A stretch of DNA of 64,000 bases from DASTSN01 sp035760665 (GTDB lineage: Bacteria > Bacteroidota > Bacteroidia > Chitinophagales > Chitinophagaceae), in NCBI GenBank assembly GCA_035760665.1, contig DASTSN010000040.1:48976-112975 (forward strand), written 5' to 3'. How positions within the stretch are numbered: the stretch's first letter is position 1; every line of letters starts with the position of its first letter. Below are positions 17,071 through 26,883 of this stretch, in pieces. A program made the translations under genes and the position numbers. The notes beneath the pieces were generated by a model that worked only from the letters and a program-made list of their open reading frames with translations, did no database searches and was not told the DNA's origin.

Positions 17071-17770
17071 GATGCGTTGAATTATAGGTTTGTTGTGATT
17101 GTAAACGGTGTTCTTCAATCTGTCTTCTGCTGAGACGCAATGCAACAATAAACGAAGCGACCGCCCCCAAAAATAAGAGTCCTTCCGAAATAAAGGGTTG
17201 TACCTGCGGAGAACGGCGCAGGAATAAAAAGAAGTCAAATGTGCCATGAAAAAATACAGCCAGGCACAAACCACACAGCAGGTGTAAAAATCGCCCGGAG
17301 GAACTAAACTTTGCCTTGCCGGCATGATAACCCATCAGCACGGCAAAAGTAGCATGCGCCGGTACACTCAGCACCATTCGTAACAGGGCAGTGCTCAGCC
17401 CCATTGATGTGACATACATGATATTTTCCAGTGTCGCAAACCCCATGCCTGCTATCACCGAATAGACAATGCCATCCAGCGGTTCATCAAAACTTTTTTT
17501 GTTAAATGCGTAGTAGCGCAATACAAGAAATTTTAGAAATTCTTCGGTAAACCCTACTCCTAAGTAACTGTAGGCTGCAATAGAAGAGATACGGTCGGAA
17601 AAAAAAGGAGTAACTGTCTGTTCAATAAGGCCGGCCGGTATAACCATCATTGCACCCAGTATAAAACTGATCAGTAAATAACGTGTGGGCTCGGCATTAT
17701 AAGTGTCTTTATAAAAAATATACAGGGAAATGACCAGCCCGGGGGCAATAGCCAGTGCCAGTAAAATCAT
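17063..17770 (-). CDS. PrsW family intramembrane metalloprotease
   Basis: A 235-residue protein with about seven hydrophobic segments. The PrsW active-site motifs are present: EEFLK at 76-80, PAHATFAVLMGYHAGKAK with His139, and FFHGTFDF with His175. In Bacillus, PrsW makes the first cut in the RsiW anti-sigma factor; the target here is unknown, and no anti-sigma gene is nearby. The last eight bases overlap the start of the acetyltransferase gene downstream. Confidence 0.9.
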   Translation of the reverse strand: MILLALAIAPGLVISLYIFYKDTYNAEPTRYLLISFILGAMMVIPAGLIEQTVTPFFSDRISSIAAYSYLGVGFTEEFLKFLVLRYYAFNKKSFDEPLDGIVYSVIAGMGFATLENIMYVTSMGLSTALLRMVLSVPAHATFAVLMGYHAGKAKFSSSGRFLHLLCGLCLAVFFHGTFDFFLFLRRSPQVQPFISEGLLFLGAVASFIVALRLSRRQIEEHRLQSQQTYNSTHRV

Positions 17771-17906
17771 TGTGAATGCATTAAGACTATGAAGATATGG
17801 AATCGGGCTTTTACATGGCTTGTTCTTTGTTTATTCCAGGCCGGCAGGGTGTTGACGACCGGGATGGCACTGGTTTTTCCGTAACTTTCCTGAAAATCCA
17901 GACCGG

Positions 17907-20711
17907 GTGAAGCGACTATTCTGTTTTTGCGCAACAGTTTGCAGTTTTATTTTATCGACAGCACAACAGTTTGGCGGTAATCCGCCTGCAGTTAAATGGC
18001 AACAGATTAATACCGATTCTTTTCGGATTATTTTTCCCCGTGGGCTCGACAGCCAGGCACAGCAGGTGGCAACCGTTGTGCGGTATCTCTCCCGAAATAA
18101 ACCTTTACCGCTGGGCGATGCTTTGCATAAGATTAATATCGTTTTACAAAACCAGACAATAATTGCCAACGGCTATGTAGGCCTTGGCCCTTTTCGCAGT
18201 GAGTTTTTGCTGACGCCAGACATGAATAATTTCAACCTTGGCAGCCTTCCCTGGCCGGAACAGCTGGCTGTGCACGAATACCGCCACGTGATGCAATTCA
18301 ATAATTTCCGGAACGGGCTCAGTAAAGTTTTTTATCACCTGTTTGGGCAAGACGGCCTGCTGACGGCAGTGAATGCGTCTGTACCCGATTGGTTTTACGA
18401 AGGGGATGCCGTTTTTAACGAAACGCTGCTGACCAGCCAGGGCCGTGGTCGCCTGCCGCTTTTTATGAATACGTACCCATCCTTGTGGCTGGCAGGAAAA
18501 AAATATTCCTACATGAAATTGCGGAACGGATCGTATAAAGATTATGTTCCTAACCATTACAACCTTGGTTACCTGCTGGTGAATTACGGAAGGATGAAAT
18601 ACGGGGAAGATTTCTGGAGAAATGTGACAAAGGATGCCAGTGCTTTCAAAGGCTTATGGTACCCGTTTCAAAAAGCCATTAGCCGGTACGCTGGAGTGAA
18701 TTTTACAACATTTTATAAGGAGGCATTTACCTACTACAAAAACCTGGTGGGTGATACAACCGGCCTGGTACGGCAGGATTATATTTCAAAAATGACGAAG
18801 CGGTTTGTAACCAATTATGTATTTCCCTACCGGGTCAATGATGATTCCATTGTGTACCTTAAAACCAGCTACCGGGAATTACCGGCTTTTGTAATTAAAG
18901 ATGGGCAGGGGGAACACCGGCTGCGGGTAAAAGATATTTCGGATGATAATCAGTTCTCCTATCGCAATGGTATGATTGTATATGCTGCTTATGAACAGGA
19001 TGCCCGCTGGGGCTGGCGCGATTTCAGTGTTATCAAAAAGCTGAATATGCAGACCGGCAGTCAACAAACGCTTACACACCGCTCAAGATACTTTTCACCT
19101 GATATTTCCCCGGACGGATCAAAAATTGCGGCTGTGCAAATAACAACCAACGGGCACAGCGGCCTGCATGTACTGGATGCCGATAATGGTAACCTGCTGA
19201 AGCAAATCACTGCTGAAGATGTCCAGTTGTTTACCGATCCAAAATTTGTCAGTGATACAGAATTGGTATCGGCAGCCAGGCTGAAGGATGGCCGGATGCA
19301 GCTGCTGCTTATCAATCTGTCTTCCGGTAAAGTGGTGCCGTTAACCCCGGCTTCGTTTGCCGTGTTGGGATACCCATGTGCGGATCACGGGTTTATTTAT
19401 TTTACAGCTTCTTATAACGGGAATGATGATGTGTATGCTGTACGGTTAAACGACCGGAAAGTCTTCCGGCTAACCAGTGATGTGCTGGGGAATTATTACG
19501 TGAATGCATGGAACGGTAAGCTGTTGTTTTCCCGGTTTACCGCTGATGGGTACCAGTTGCAGGAGCGCCGGTTACAGGATCTTGCATGGACGGAGATAAA
19601 CCCACTGGTATTGCAGGAAGTCGTGACGCGTTTCCCGGTGGCGCTAACGGAAAAATATGGCGACATCCTGAATCGTAAATTACAGGATGACAAATTTACC
19701 GTACAAAAATACAGCAAGGGTACACAGTTATTCAATTTTCACAGCTGGCGGCCTTATTACGAAGACCCGGATTTTACTTTTTCACTATACGGGGAAAATG
19801 TGCTGAATACCCTGCAAACACAACTGTATTATCATTACAACCAAAACGATAAAACCAGCGGCGTGGGGGTTAGTGCTGTATATGGTGCGCTATTTCCCTA
19901 TCTGACCATCGGATCAGAATATACCTTTAACCGCGCTGACAGCACTGCAGGAAAACTGCGCACCTGGCGGCAGCTGGATACCAGGTTGGGGCTTTCCGTT
20001 CCGTTGAATTTCAGCAAGGGCCGGACGTATAAGCTTTTATCGCTGGGGAGCAGTTATGTTTTGCGAAATGAATTCATAAGCGGCACGGCGCGGCATGAAT
20101 TTCCCAATGTCAATTTTGGCTACCTGTACAGCTACATCAGCTGGCGGCAGACGGCCCAGCAGGCAGTACAGCAAATCTTTCCGCGACTGGGCTATAGTTT
20201 GTCGGTATATCACCGCTTTGCATTGAACACCTATAACGGTTACCAACTGCTGGGAACCGGAAATCTGTATTTGCCGGGATTATTAGTTACGCACAGTCTT
20301 GTACTGGGCGGTGCTTTTCAGCAAAGGGATACGGCTCATTTGTTATTCAGTAATGCTTTTGCCGGTGCCAGGGGGTACCTGGATTATTATTTTTCCCGTA
20401 TGTGGCGGGTGAGTGCCAATTATCATTTTCCGATTGCTTATCCCAACTGGGGCTTTGCGAATATTGTTTATTTTCAACGTATACGCGGTAACCTATTTTA
20501 TGATTTCAGTAAAGTGTACTCGGCTGATAAAACTGCGAGCAGGCAATTGCGCAGCACGGGTGCCGAACTGTATGTTGATACCCGCTGGTGGAACGAATAC
20601 CCCCTCTCGTTTGGCATCCGGTACAGCCATTTATTAGACAGCGAACTCACGGGCCTGCCACGCCGTAACGTGGTGGAGATTATCCTGCCCGTCAGTATTC
20701 TCCCCCGTTGA
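17907..20711 (+). CDS. Secreted gluzincin-type metallopeptidase / beta-propeller / outer-membrane barrel protein
   Basis: A 934-residue protein with a GTG start and a signal peptide (MKRLFCFCATVCSFILSTAQ). Residues 120-170 show a zinc peptidase signature: HEYRH at 123-127 and WFYEGDAVFNE at 162-172, where Glu165 is the expected third ligand. Residues 340-530 resemble PD40/TolB propeller repeats (FSPDISPDGSKIAAV, then DIYFTAS-like strands). From about 640 to the end, strands alternate as in an outer-membrane barrel (YGALFPYLTIGSEYTFNR, GARGYLDYYFSRMWRVSANY). This suggests a surface-anchored protease or binding protein. I do not recognise a named family for the whole protein. Confidence 0.7.
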   Translation: MKRLFCFCATVCSFILSTAQQFGGNPPAVKWQQINTDSFRIIFPRGLDSQAQQVATVVRYLSRNKPLPLGDALHKINIVLQNQTIIANGYVGLGPFRSEFLLTPDMNNFNLGSLPWPEQLAVHEYRHVMQFNNFRNGLSKVFYHLFGQDGLLTAVNASVPDWFYEGDAVFNETLLTSQGRGRLPLFMNTYPSLWLAGKKYSYMKLRNGSYKDYVPNHYNLGYLLVNYGRMKYGEDFWRNVTKDASAFKGLWYPFQKAISRYAGVNFTTFYKEAFTYYKNLVGDTTGLVRQDYISKMTKRFVTNYVFPYRVNDDSIVYLKTSYRELPAFVIKDGQGEHRLRVKDISDDNQFSYRNGMIVYAAYEQDARWGWRDFSVIKKLNMQTGSQQTLTHRSRYFSPDISPDGSKIAAVQITTNGHSGLHVLDADNGNLLKQITAEDVQLFTDPKFVSDTELVSAARLKDGRMQLLLINLSSGKVVPLTPASFAVLGYPCADHGFIYFTASYNGNDDVYAVRLNDRKVFRLTSDVLGNYYVNAWNGKLLFSRFTADGYQLQERRLQDLAWTEINPLVLQEVVTRFPVALTEKYGDILNRKLQDDKFTVQKYSKGTQLFNFHSWRPYYEDPDFTFSLYGENVLNTLQTQLYYHYNQNDKTSGVGVSAVYGALFPYLTIGSEYTFNRADSTAGKLRTWRQLDTRLGLSVPLNFSKGRTYKLLSLGSSYVLRNEFISGTARHEFPNVNFGYLYSYISWRQTAQQAVQQIFPRLGYSLSVYHRFALNTYNGYQLLGTGNLYLPGLLVTHSLVLGGAFQQRDTAHLLFSNAFAGARGYLDYYFSRMWRVSANYHFPIAYPNWGFANIVYFQRIRGNLFYDFSKVYSADKTASRQLRSTGAELYVDTRWWNEYPLSFGIRYSHLLDSELTGLPRRNVVEIILPVSILPR

Positions 20712-21341
20712 TCAGAATAAGTAAGCCAGTTTGTGTTCGTGGCGGCTTCGTTTTTGTTCCAGCCATTTATTGGCTTTGTAGGCTAGCCAGGCACTGCCGC
20801 TGCCAACAACGGCACCGGCAATCACGTCCGTAGGATAGTGTACTCCAAGGTATAATCGGGAGAAAGAAACGGAAGATGCCCATAAAAACGACGGCGCAAT
20901 CACGTACCATTTAGGATAGGCAATTGAAAGCGACGTGGCAATGGAAAACGCTTCAGATGTGTGGCCCGAAGGAAAAGAGGGGCTTCCCCCGTCGCTCGCT
21001 TTGATGATGAGGGTATCGGTGGCAAACGGGCGTTGCCGTTTTACGGTTTCTTTGATAGCCAGTGTGGCCACGGAGGAAACGAGGAAACTTTCGGTGATGT
21101 ATAAGGCGTTTTTTTTCATTCCGGGATCCCGCCTGATGGCGCCCGCTACAAACAGCGAAGCCGGTACTGCCAGGCTGATGTAATTGTTGCTGTTGGAAAG
21201 GAACTGGAAAAACTCGGTCGGTTCTTCCTTGCGGTCTTCGCTAAGTTCATGCAGGATACCGTGATCAAATTTGTATAAAAATTGGGCATGCGCCATGAAT
21301 CCCAACTTACAGGCGATGGTGAGAACCAGGAATTTTTTCAT
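20712..21341 (-). CDS. PAP2 family phosphatase
   Basis: A 209-residue protein with a signal peptide and the three phosphatidic acid phosphatase signatures: KETVKRQRP at 97-105, PSGH at 124-127 and SRLYLGVHYPTDV at 161-173. These residues form the vanadium-peroxidase-like active site that hydrolyses phospholipid or isoprenyl phosphates on the outer side of the membrane. Undecaprenyl pyrophosphate or lipid A phosphate are possible substrates. It starts 17 bases after the valS stop, so it is probably read from the valS transcript; its stop abuts that of the convergent propeller gene. Confidence 0.9.
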   Translation of the reverse strand: MKKFLVLTIACKLGFMAHAQFLYKFDHGILHELSEDRKEEPTEFFQFLSNSNNYISLAVPASLFVAGAIRRDPGMKKNALYITESFLVSSVATLAIKETVKRQRPFATDTLIIKASDGGSPSFPSGHTSEAFSIATSLSIAYPKWYVIAPSFLWASSVSFSRLYLGVHYPTDVIAGAVVGSGSAWLAYKANKWLEQKRSRHEHKLAYLF

Positions 21342-21358
21342 AATTGCTGTTTTTAGCG

Positions 21359-23983
21359 CTATAGCTGTTGCAAACTTTCCTCAAGTATTTTGATCCTGGC
21401 TTCGGTGTCTGTTTTTTTCTTTTTTTCCAGCGCGATGATCTCGGGTTTGGCGTTTTGTAAAAAACGTTCATTGCTCAGTTTCTTGTCTACCGATAACAAA
21501 AATCCTTTCAGGTAATCAAGATCTTTTTGCAGTTGCTCTTTTTGAGAGGCTGTGTCAGCAGCCGCTGCGGTTTCAATGTAAAACTTATCCTGCTGCACAA
21601 CGATGGCAAATGTATTAGGTACGGCCGCGTTTACCAATGATAGTGATTCTGCATTGACCTGTTTTAACAAAATAGTTTTGATATTTTGAAGGGAGTTTTC
21701 GTTGGCTGACTGTAAATGCAATTTTATGGTTTCCTTGGGTTTTAAATGGTTTTTATTGCGGGCATCGCGGAGGGCTGAAATCATTTCCTGGAGCCGTTTG
21801 CCATCTGCCAGCATCAGCTGATCCGGCATGGCCGGTGTCAGCAAGGTTTTTATTGTGAGGTCATCACCTTCCTTGCGTTCTTTTAGCAAGTGGTAAATCT
21901 CTTCCGTAATAAAAGGCATAAATGGGTGCAAGAGTTGCATGAGTTCTTCGAAAAAGAAAATGGTTTTGTTGTACACACTTTCTTCTACAGGCTGTTCAAA
22001 ACCGGGTTTTACCCATTCAAGATACCAGCTGCAAAAATCATCCCAGACCAGAGAATAAATAGTTTTCAAAATTTCACTAAGCCTGAAATCTTTGTATAAT
22101 GTTTCGATCTCGGTCCGGGCTTGCAGCAGCCGTTGTTCAAACCAGCGTACAGCAAAATGCTCTGTTGCCAGAGGGGCAACACCCGCCTCTACCCGGCCTT
22201 CCCACATTTTTACCAGTTTCAGTGCATTCCAGATTTTATTGATAAAATGACTACCCTGTTCATTGCTGGCTTCATCCCAGAGCAAGTCGTTACCGGCAGG
22301 AGAGGAGATCATAATGCCAAAGCGTACCGCATCTGCCCCGTATTGATCAATCAGTCCAAGCAGGTCAGGCGAATTGCCCAGGCTCTTACTCATTTTACGT
22401 CCCTGCTTATCCCGCACAATACCGGTGAAATACACGTCGCGGAAAGGAATTTCATGCATGTATTCCAACCCGGCCATAATCATCCTTGCCACCCAGAAGA
22501 AAATAATTTCCGGAGCGGTTACCAAAGTACTGGTGGGATAATAATATTGAACCGCTGCATTGCCTGGATTGCTATAACCTTTGAATACTTCAAAAGGCCA
22601 GAGCCAGGAAGAGAACCAGGTGTCCAGACAGTCTTCATCCTGCAAAAGCTCATCAATGCTGAGTTGCGGGTTGTTATTTTTTAGCTGCGTATAGGCTTCC
22701 TCTTTTGTAGCCGCCACGGCAAAGGATCCGTCCGGTGCATACCAGGCCGGGATTCTGTGTCCCCACCAAAGCTGGCGGCTGATACACCAGTCTTTGATAT
22801 TTTCCATCCAGTGGCGGTAGAGATTTTTGAATTTACCCGGGTAAAAATGGATTTCATCTTGTACAACCGCATCAAGGGCGGGGCCGGCTATTTTTTTCAT
22901 ATCCACCCACCATTGAAGGCTCAGGCGTGGCTCTACCACAGAATCGGTTCTTTCACTATAACCAACTTCGCTGCTGTAATCTTCGGTTTTTACAAGATGA
23001 CCGGCTTCTTCCAGCAGGGCGATAATTTTTTTCCGGGCTTCAAATCGATCCTCACCAATTAATAGTTGAGCAGCTTCATTCAGCGTACCATCATCATTAA
23101 AGATGTCGATAACCTCCAGGGAATGTTTCTGGCCAAGTTGGTAATCGTTCATGTCATGCGCCGGCGTAACTTTCAGGGCGCCGGTACCAAAATCCATCGT
23201 TACATACTCATCAGTTATTACGGGTATGCGGCGATTGATGAGTGGTACAAAGACAAACTTGCCATGGAGCTGTGTATACCGTTCATCTTTAGGATGTACA
23301 CAAATGGCAGTATCGCCCATGATTGTTTCCGGTCGCACAGTGGCAATCACTACAAACTCTTCCGATCCCTCAATTTTATACCGTAAATAATACAACTTTT
23401 GTTGGGTTTCTCTGCGGATCACTTCTTCGTCACTCAGTGCCGTTTTAGCTTTAGGATCCCAGTTTATCATCCGTTTGCCACGGTAGATATAGCCTTTTTT
23501 ATACAAGTCAATGAAAACACTGATGACGGACTGGTAATAGTCCGGGTCCATGGTGAAAGCGGTGCGGTCCCAATCGAGACTACAGCCCAGTTTTTTCAGT
23601 TGTTGTAAAATGATGCCACCATATTTTTCTTTCCATTCCCAGGCATATTTTAAAAACGCATCCCTGCTAAGGTTTGATTTACTAATACCTCGTTCCCGCA
23701 GCATTTGGACTACTTTGGCTTCTGTGGCAATAGAGGCATGGTCGGTACCTGGCACCCAGCAGGCATTTTTCCCTTGCATGCGGGCACGGCGTACGAGGAT
23801 ATCCTGGATGGTATTGTTCAGGCAATGCCCCATGTGCAGCACACCTGTGACATTTGGTGGGGGAATGACAACAGTATACGGTTCGCGGTCATCTGGTTCG
23901 CTATGAAAATAGCGCTTGTTCAGCCAATGGCTGTACCATTTTTGTTCGGCTGTTTGGTGATCAAAATTCTTTGGTAATTCCAT
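21359..23983 (-). CDS. valS: Valyl-tRNA synthetase
   Basis: An 874-residue class I aminoacyl-tRNA synthetase that charges tRNA-Val and edits mischarged threonine. VTGVLHMGHCLNNT near residues 45-58 carries the HIGH-type motif and GRKMSKSLGNSPD near 527-539 carries KMSKS. FWVARMIMAGLEYM and LDTWFSSWLWPF are typical ValS sequences, and a C-terminal coiled-coil arm (QKEQLQKDLDYLKGFLLSV) ends the protein. Length is normal. The downstream PAP2 gene is likely co-transcribed. Two tRNA-Val genes lie 3-4 kb away. Confidence 0.98.
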   Translation of the reverse strand: MELPKNFDHQTAEQKWYSHWLNKRYFHSEPDDREPYTVVIPPPNVTGVLHMGHCLNNTIQDILVRRARMQGKNACWVPGTDHASIATEAKVVQMLRERGISKSNLSRDAFLKYAWEWKEKYGGIILQQLKKLGCSLDWDRTAFTMDPDYYQSVISVFIDLYKKGYIYRGKRMINWDPKAKTALSDEEVIRRETQQKLYYLRYKIEGSEEFVVIATVRPETIMGDTAICVHPKDERYTQLHGKFVFVPLINRRIPVITDEYVTMDFGTGALKVTPAHDMNDYQLGQKHSLEVIDIFNDDGTLNEAAQLLIGEDRFEARKKIIALLEEAGHLVKTEDYSSEVGYSERTDSVVEPRLSLQWWVDMKKIAGPALDAVVQDEIHFYPGKFKNLYRHWMENIKDWCISRQLWWGHRIPAWYAPDGSFAVAATKEEAYTQLKNNNPQLSIDELLQDEDCLDTWFSSWLWPFEVFKGYSNPGNAAVQYYYPTSTLVTAPEIIFFWVARMIMAGLEYMHEIPFRDVYFTGIVRDKQGRKMSKSLGNSPDLLGLIDQYGADAVRFGIMISSPAGNDLLWDEASNEQGSHFINKIWNALKLVKMWEGRVEAGVAPLATEHFAVRWFEQRLLQARTEIETLYKDFRLSEILKTIYSLVWDDFCSWYLEWVKPGFEQPVEESVYNKTIFFFEELMQLLHPFMPFITEEIYHLLKERKEGDDLTIKTLLTPAMPDQLMLADGKRLQEMISALRDARNKNHLKPKETIKLHLQSANENSLQNIKTILLKQVNAESLSLVNAAVPNTFAIVVQQDKFYIETAAAADTASQKEQLQKDLDYLKGFLLSVDKKLSNERFLQNAKPEIIALEKKKKTDTEARIKILEESLQQL

Positions 23984-24043
23984 AAGGCGGCAAATTTACC
24001 CGCTTTTGCGTAGATGGTAAAAAGCAATGAACGGGAAAACGGC

Positions 24044-24463
24044 TCAGCTTTGCATTTTACTTTTTACTTCTTCGCAAATGTATTCACCGCCATTGGCTAC
24101 CGTCACAATCGCCTGCGTCATTTCATGAAAGGAGGAGTTTTTGGTTACATAACCCCTGGCGCCCGATTCAATCATTTTCCTGGCATAAGTAGGCTGGTTA
24201 TTCATCGATACACCAATGATTTTTATAGATTCATTAGCCGTGGCTATTCGCTGGGTTGTTTCAAAACCATTCATAGGCGACATGTTTACGTCGATCAGCA
24301 TTACATCCGGCAAAAGCGACCGGGCTTTTTCAACAGCTTCCGGTCCGTTTGCGCATTCGGCCAGTACCTGAAACCGGTTGTCCTGCTTTAATAATAAACT
24401 CCAGGATTCTCTGACTAATTGGTGATCGTCTACAAGAATGATACGAATTGGTGGGTGGCTCAT
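24044..24463 (-). CDS. Receiver-only response regulator (NarL/FixJ-like)
   Basis: A 139-residue protein consisting of one receiver domain: acidic pair Asp12/Asp13 in LVDDHQLVRE, phosphoacceptor Asp58 in VMLIDVNMSPMNG, switch Ser86 and Lys108 in GYVTKNSS. The sequence is that of NarL/LuxR-type regulators, but it stops at the point where the linker to the helix-turn-helix domain normally begins (GGEYICEEVKSKMQS). It therefore probably has no DNA-binding domain and would act by protein contact, or is a truncated regulator. No histidine kinase is nearby. It lies 60 bases upstream of valS on the same strand. Confidence 0.85.
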   Translation of the reverse strand: MSHPPIRIILVDDHQLVRESWSLLLKQDNRFQVLAECANGPEAVEKARSLLPDVMLIDVNMSPMNGFETTQRIATANESIKIIGVSMNNQPTYARKMIESGARGYVTKNSSFHEMTQAIVTVANGGEYICEEVKSKMQS

Positions 24464-24985
24464 TCAGCGTGCTGGTTTTTTATTTAGTTGTTTACAATAT
24501 CCGGCCGGGCGCAAAAAAATACGTACCTGTATTTCAGTCAATAGTTTTGATTTATACCGATTCATTTCTGCTGTTGACTGCAACAGCAGCCTTGTTCTCT
24601 TTGTACGAAAAAGAGCCTTAACCTGTTGATTGATAACTGTGTTTCGTTGATAAAAAGTTGAACAACGTATAAATACGAATATATTTAACAGTAAAAATAC
24701 TAAAAACTAAAGTAGTATTACTTGGTTGATTTACCAAATTACGATTGTTTTTATTGATAATAGTCAATCGTTATAAAATCCCTTTCAATCAAAAAGATTC
24801 AACCCGGCAGGTTTTGGTTGGGTACAGCAGGTACCTGTAAATATTAAAGAAATGACTGCAAGAACAGACGAATAACGGCCTGCAATACCTGTAAATCTGT
24901 GAGCTTGGTTAAAACATGGCTGGCAGGCTTTGTTATTTTATAGAAAACCAACTGTTTTTTGTAGTTTACGGGTTTAATAACCAGT
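24464..24985. other. Gene-free AT-rich intergenic region
   Basis: About 520 bases between divergent genes (response regulator and esterase). The central part, 24640-24790, is strongly AT-rich. I found no convincing open frame, RNA gene or terminator hairpin. It presumably carries both promoters, but no clear TAnnTTTG box stands out. Confidence 0.5.
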
Positions 24986-25717
24986 ATGCAGAAAGAAATC
25001 AGTTCCTGGTACAGTCCATCATTACATAAAGAAATGCCGGTAGCCGTGTACGGTCATTACGGTTTTGCGTTACTCTTGATTCCAACAGCGTCGGCTGATT
25101 ACCTCGAATATGAACGGTTTCAGTTAATTGATTCTATTCGCCCTTTTATAGAGGAAGGAAAACTAAAAGTATTTTCTGTTAACAGTATTAATACTGAAAG
25201 CTGGCTGAATAATGCTATGGAGCCGAGGCAAAAGATGATCCGGCACAAGCAGTTTAATGATTATATTTTTCATGAGATCATTCCGTTTATCCGCAACAAT
25301 ACCAGTGCTGATACACCGGTAATCACTTGTGGCGCATCGTTTGGCGCATTGCATAGTATGAATTTGTTTTTACAACGGCCTGATATTATCAATGGTGTCA
25401 TTGCCATGAGCGGAGTATATGACCTCACAGAATATACAAAAGGCTATTACGACGGAGATGTGTATTTTAACAGCCCACAACATTACATCCCCAACCTGGC
25501 CGATCACCATATTCTGGAACAGATCCGCGAAAGCCGGCACATACACATCCTGGCAGGCAGTGGCGCCTACGAAGATCCGGATGCGTCAAGGCGTTTTGCT
25601 GGTATTTTGTACAATAAAGGCATCACTTACGAATTAGATATCTGGGGTTCCGAATGGCCGCATGACTGGAATACCTGGCGGGCCATGTTGCCCCATTACC
25701 TGGGAACAAGGTTTTAA
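24986..25717 (+). CDS. Esterase family protein (alpha/beta hydrolase)
   Basis: A 243-residue alpha/beta hydrolase of the putative-esterase (esterase D/antigen 85-like) group. The nucleophile elbow is CGASFGAL with Ser118; VIAMSGVYDL and GSGAYEDP follow in the expected order, and SEWPHDWNTWRAMLPHYL near residue 225 supplies the catalytic His. No signal peptide is seen, so a cytoplasmic location is likely. Such proteins cleave esters or acylate sugars; substrate unknown. The stop lies 23 bases from the stop of aat on the opposite strand. Confidence 0.85.
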   Translation: MQKEISSWYSPSLHKEMPVAVYGHYGFALLLIPTASADYLEYERFQLIDSIRPFIEEGKLKVFSVNSINTESWLNNAMEPRQKMIRHKQFNDYIFHEIIPFIRNNTSADTPVITCGASFGALHSMNLFLQRPDIINGVIAMSGVYDLTEYTKGYYDGDVYFNSPQHYIPNLADHHILEQIRESRHIHILAGSGAYEDPDASRRFAGILYNKGITYELDIWGSEWPHDWNTWRAMLPHYLGTRF

Positions 25718-25740
25718 GCATTAACAAATGTAAACATGTC

Positions 25741-26391
25741 CTACCTGCCGACCAGTTCGGTCAGCAGGCTAATAAATTCTTTTCGCGGAATCATGCAGGC
25801 ACCAAGGCTTTCGAGGTGTGCAGTGTACACCTGGCAATCAATAAGTGCCACGCCCTCGGATTGGAGTTGCTTTGTATAGTTAATAAAAGCGAATTTAGAG
25901 GCATTGCTTTCAAGGCTAAACATACTTTCGCCAAAAAATATTTTCCCTAGTCGTATTCCGTAAAGGCCACCAACAAGTTTGTTTCCGCTCCATACTTCTG
26001 CACTATGCGCATAGCCTTGCTCGTGAAGTGCGGTATAGGCCCTTTCTATTTCATTCGTTATCCATGTGCCATCCTGCCCCGGGCGTTGTATGGTTTTACA
26101 GTGGTGAATGACGTCAGCGAATGTCTGGTTAATGGTAAAACGAAAGGCGGTTTTTCGCATAAAAGCTTTCATGCTCTTGCTGATTTTCAGCTTAGGGGGA
26201 AACAGTACAAATCGCGGATCGGGGCACCACCATAAAATGTAGTCGCCTTCATACCAGGGAAAAATGCCCCGCCGGTACGCTGCCAGCAAACGCTCCGATG
26301 AAAGATCGCCCCCAATGGCTAGCAGTCCGTCAGGTTCCGCTTCCTCCACGGGTGGAAATACAATTTTTTTATCCAGAATGAAAACCGGCAT
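25741..26391 (-). CDS. aat: Leucyl/phenylalanyl-tRNA--protein transferase
   Basis: A 216-residue Aat enzyme, which adds Leu or Phe from charged tRNA to N-terminal Arg or Lys of proteins, creating an N-degron. Diagnostic motifs are FPPVEEAEPDGLLAIGGDLS, YRRGIFPWYEGDYILWWCPDPR and GGLYGIRLGKIFFGESMFS. Length is typical. It follows clpS by about 60 bases on the same strand; ClpS recognises the residues that Aat adds, so the pair covers tagging and delivery to ClpAP. Confidence 0.95.
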   Translation of the reverse strand: MPVFILDKKIVFPPVEEAEPDGLLAIGGDLSSERLLAAYRRGIFPWYEGDYILWWCPDPRFVLFPPKLKISKSMKAFMRKTAFRFTINQTFADVIHHCKTIQRPGQDGTWITNEIERAYTALHEQGYAHSAEVWSGNKLVGGLYGIRLGKIFFGESMFSLESNASKFAFINYTKQLQSEGVALIDCQVYTAHLESLGACMIPRKEFISLLTELVGR

Positions 26392-26453
26392 GCTGAAATT
26401 TACAGCAGCCGAAAAGACTTGTCCAAATAAATTTTAAATGAGAAGGATATTTA

Positions 26454-26771
26454 TTATTCCGTCATCACTTCGATTGTAGCACCAATACCGCGTTCGGTAA
26501 TAGCATCGCAGAGGGGCTTTAATTCTTCGTAGCTGCCTTGCTTTACCGCATATTTGCCCCGGAAATGAATGATATATGAGCATTGCTCTGCCTGCTCGTA
26601 GGAATGCCCGCACACTTCCATCAGGGTTTCAATAACCCATTCGAAAGTGTTCACTTCATCGTTCCACACAATCAGGTGACAGGGATCTTCAACAGCCGTC
26701 AGCAGGTCTGTTTCTTCCTGGAACTGTGTGTTTGTATCGCTTTGGATGAAAGGCATTTGGATGAGTCTCAT
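26454..26771 (-). CDS. clpS: ATP-dependent Clp protease adaptor ClpS
   Basis: A 105-residue ClpS adaptor that binds N-degron residues and delivers the substrate to the Clp unfoldase. The core LIVWNDEVNTFEWVIETLMEVCGHS contains the conserved Asn-Asp that contacts the N-terminal amine, and AEQCSYIIHFRGKYAVKQG matches the rest of the fold. The N-terminal extension of about 30 residues fits the flexible arm that enters ClpA/ClpC. It is upstream of aat in the same direction and probably co-transcribed. Confidence 0.95.
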   Translation of the reverse strand: MRLIQMPFIQSDTNTQFQEETDLLTAVEDPCHLIVWNDEVNTFEWVIETLMEVCGHSYEQAEQCSYIIHFRGKYAVKQGSYEELKPLCDAITERGIGATIEVMTE

Positions 26772-26883
26772 ACAAAATTATAAAAAATTAATACCTGTAC
26801 CAGCGTAAATCTACCGCGGTGCGATAAAAGTTAAAAAACAGGCCAGGCCCGGTTGTTTCGGAAAGATTTCGGGCCTAAAAAAA

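Noticed and set aside
17071..17325. N-terminal extension of the acetyltransferase frame
   Set aside because: Overlaps the prsW coding region in another frame and contains no GNAT sequence.
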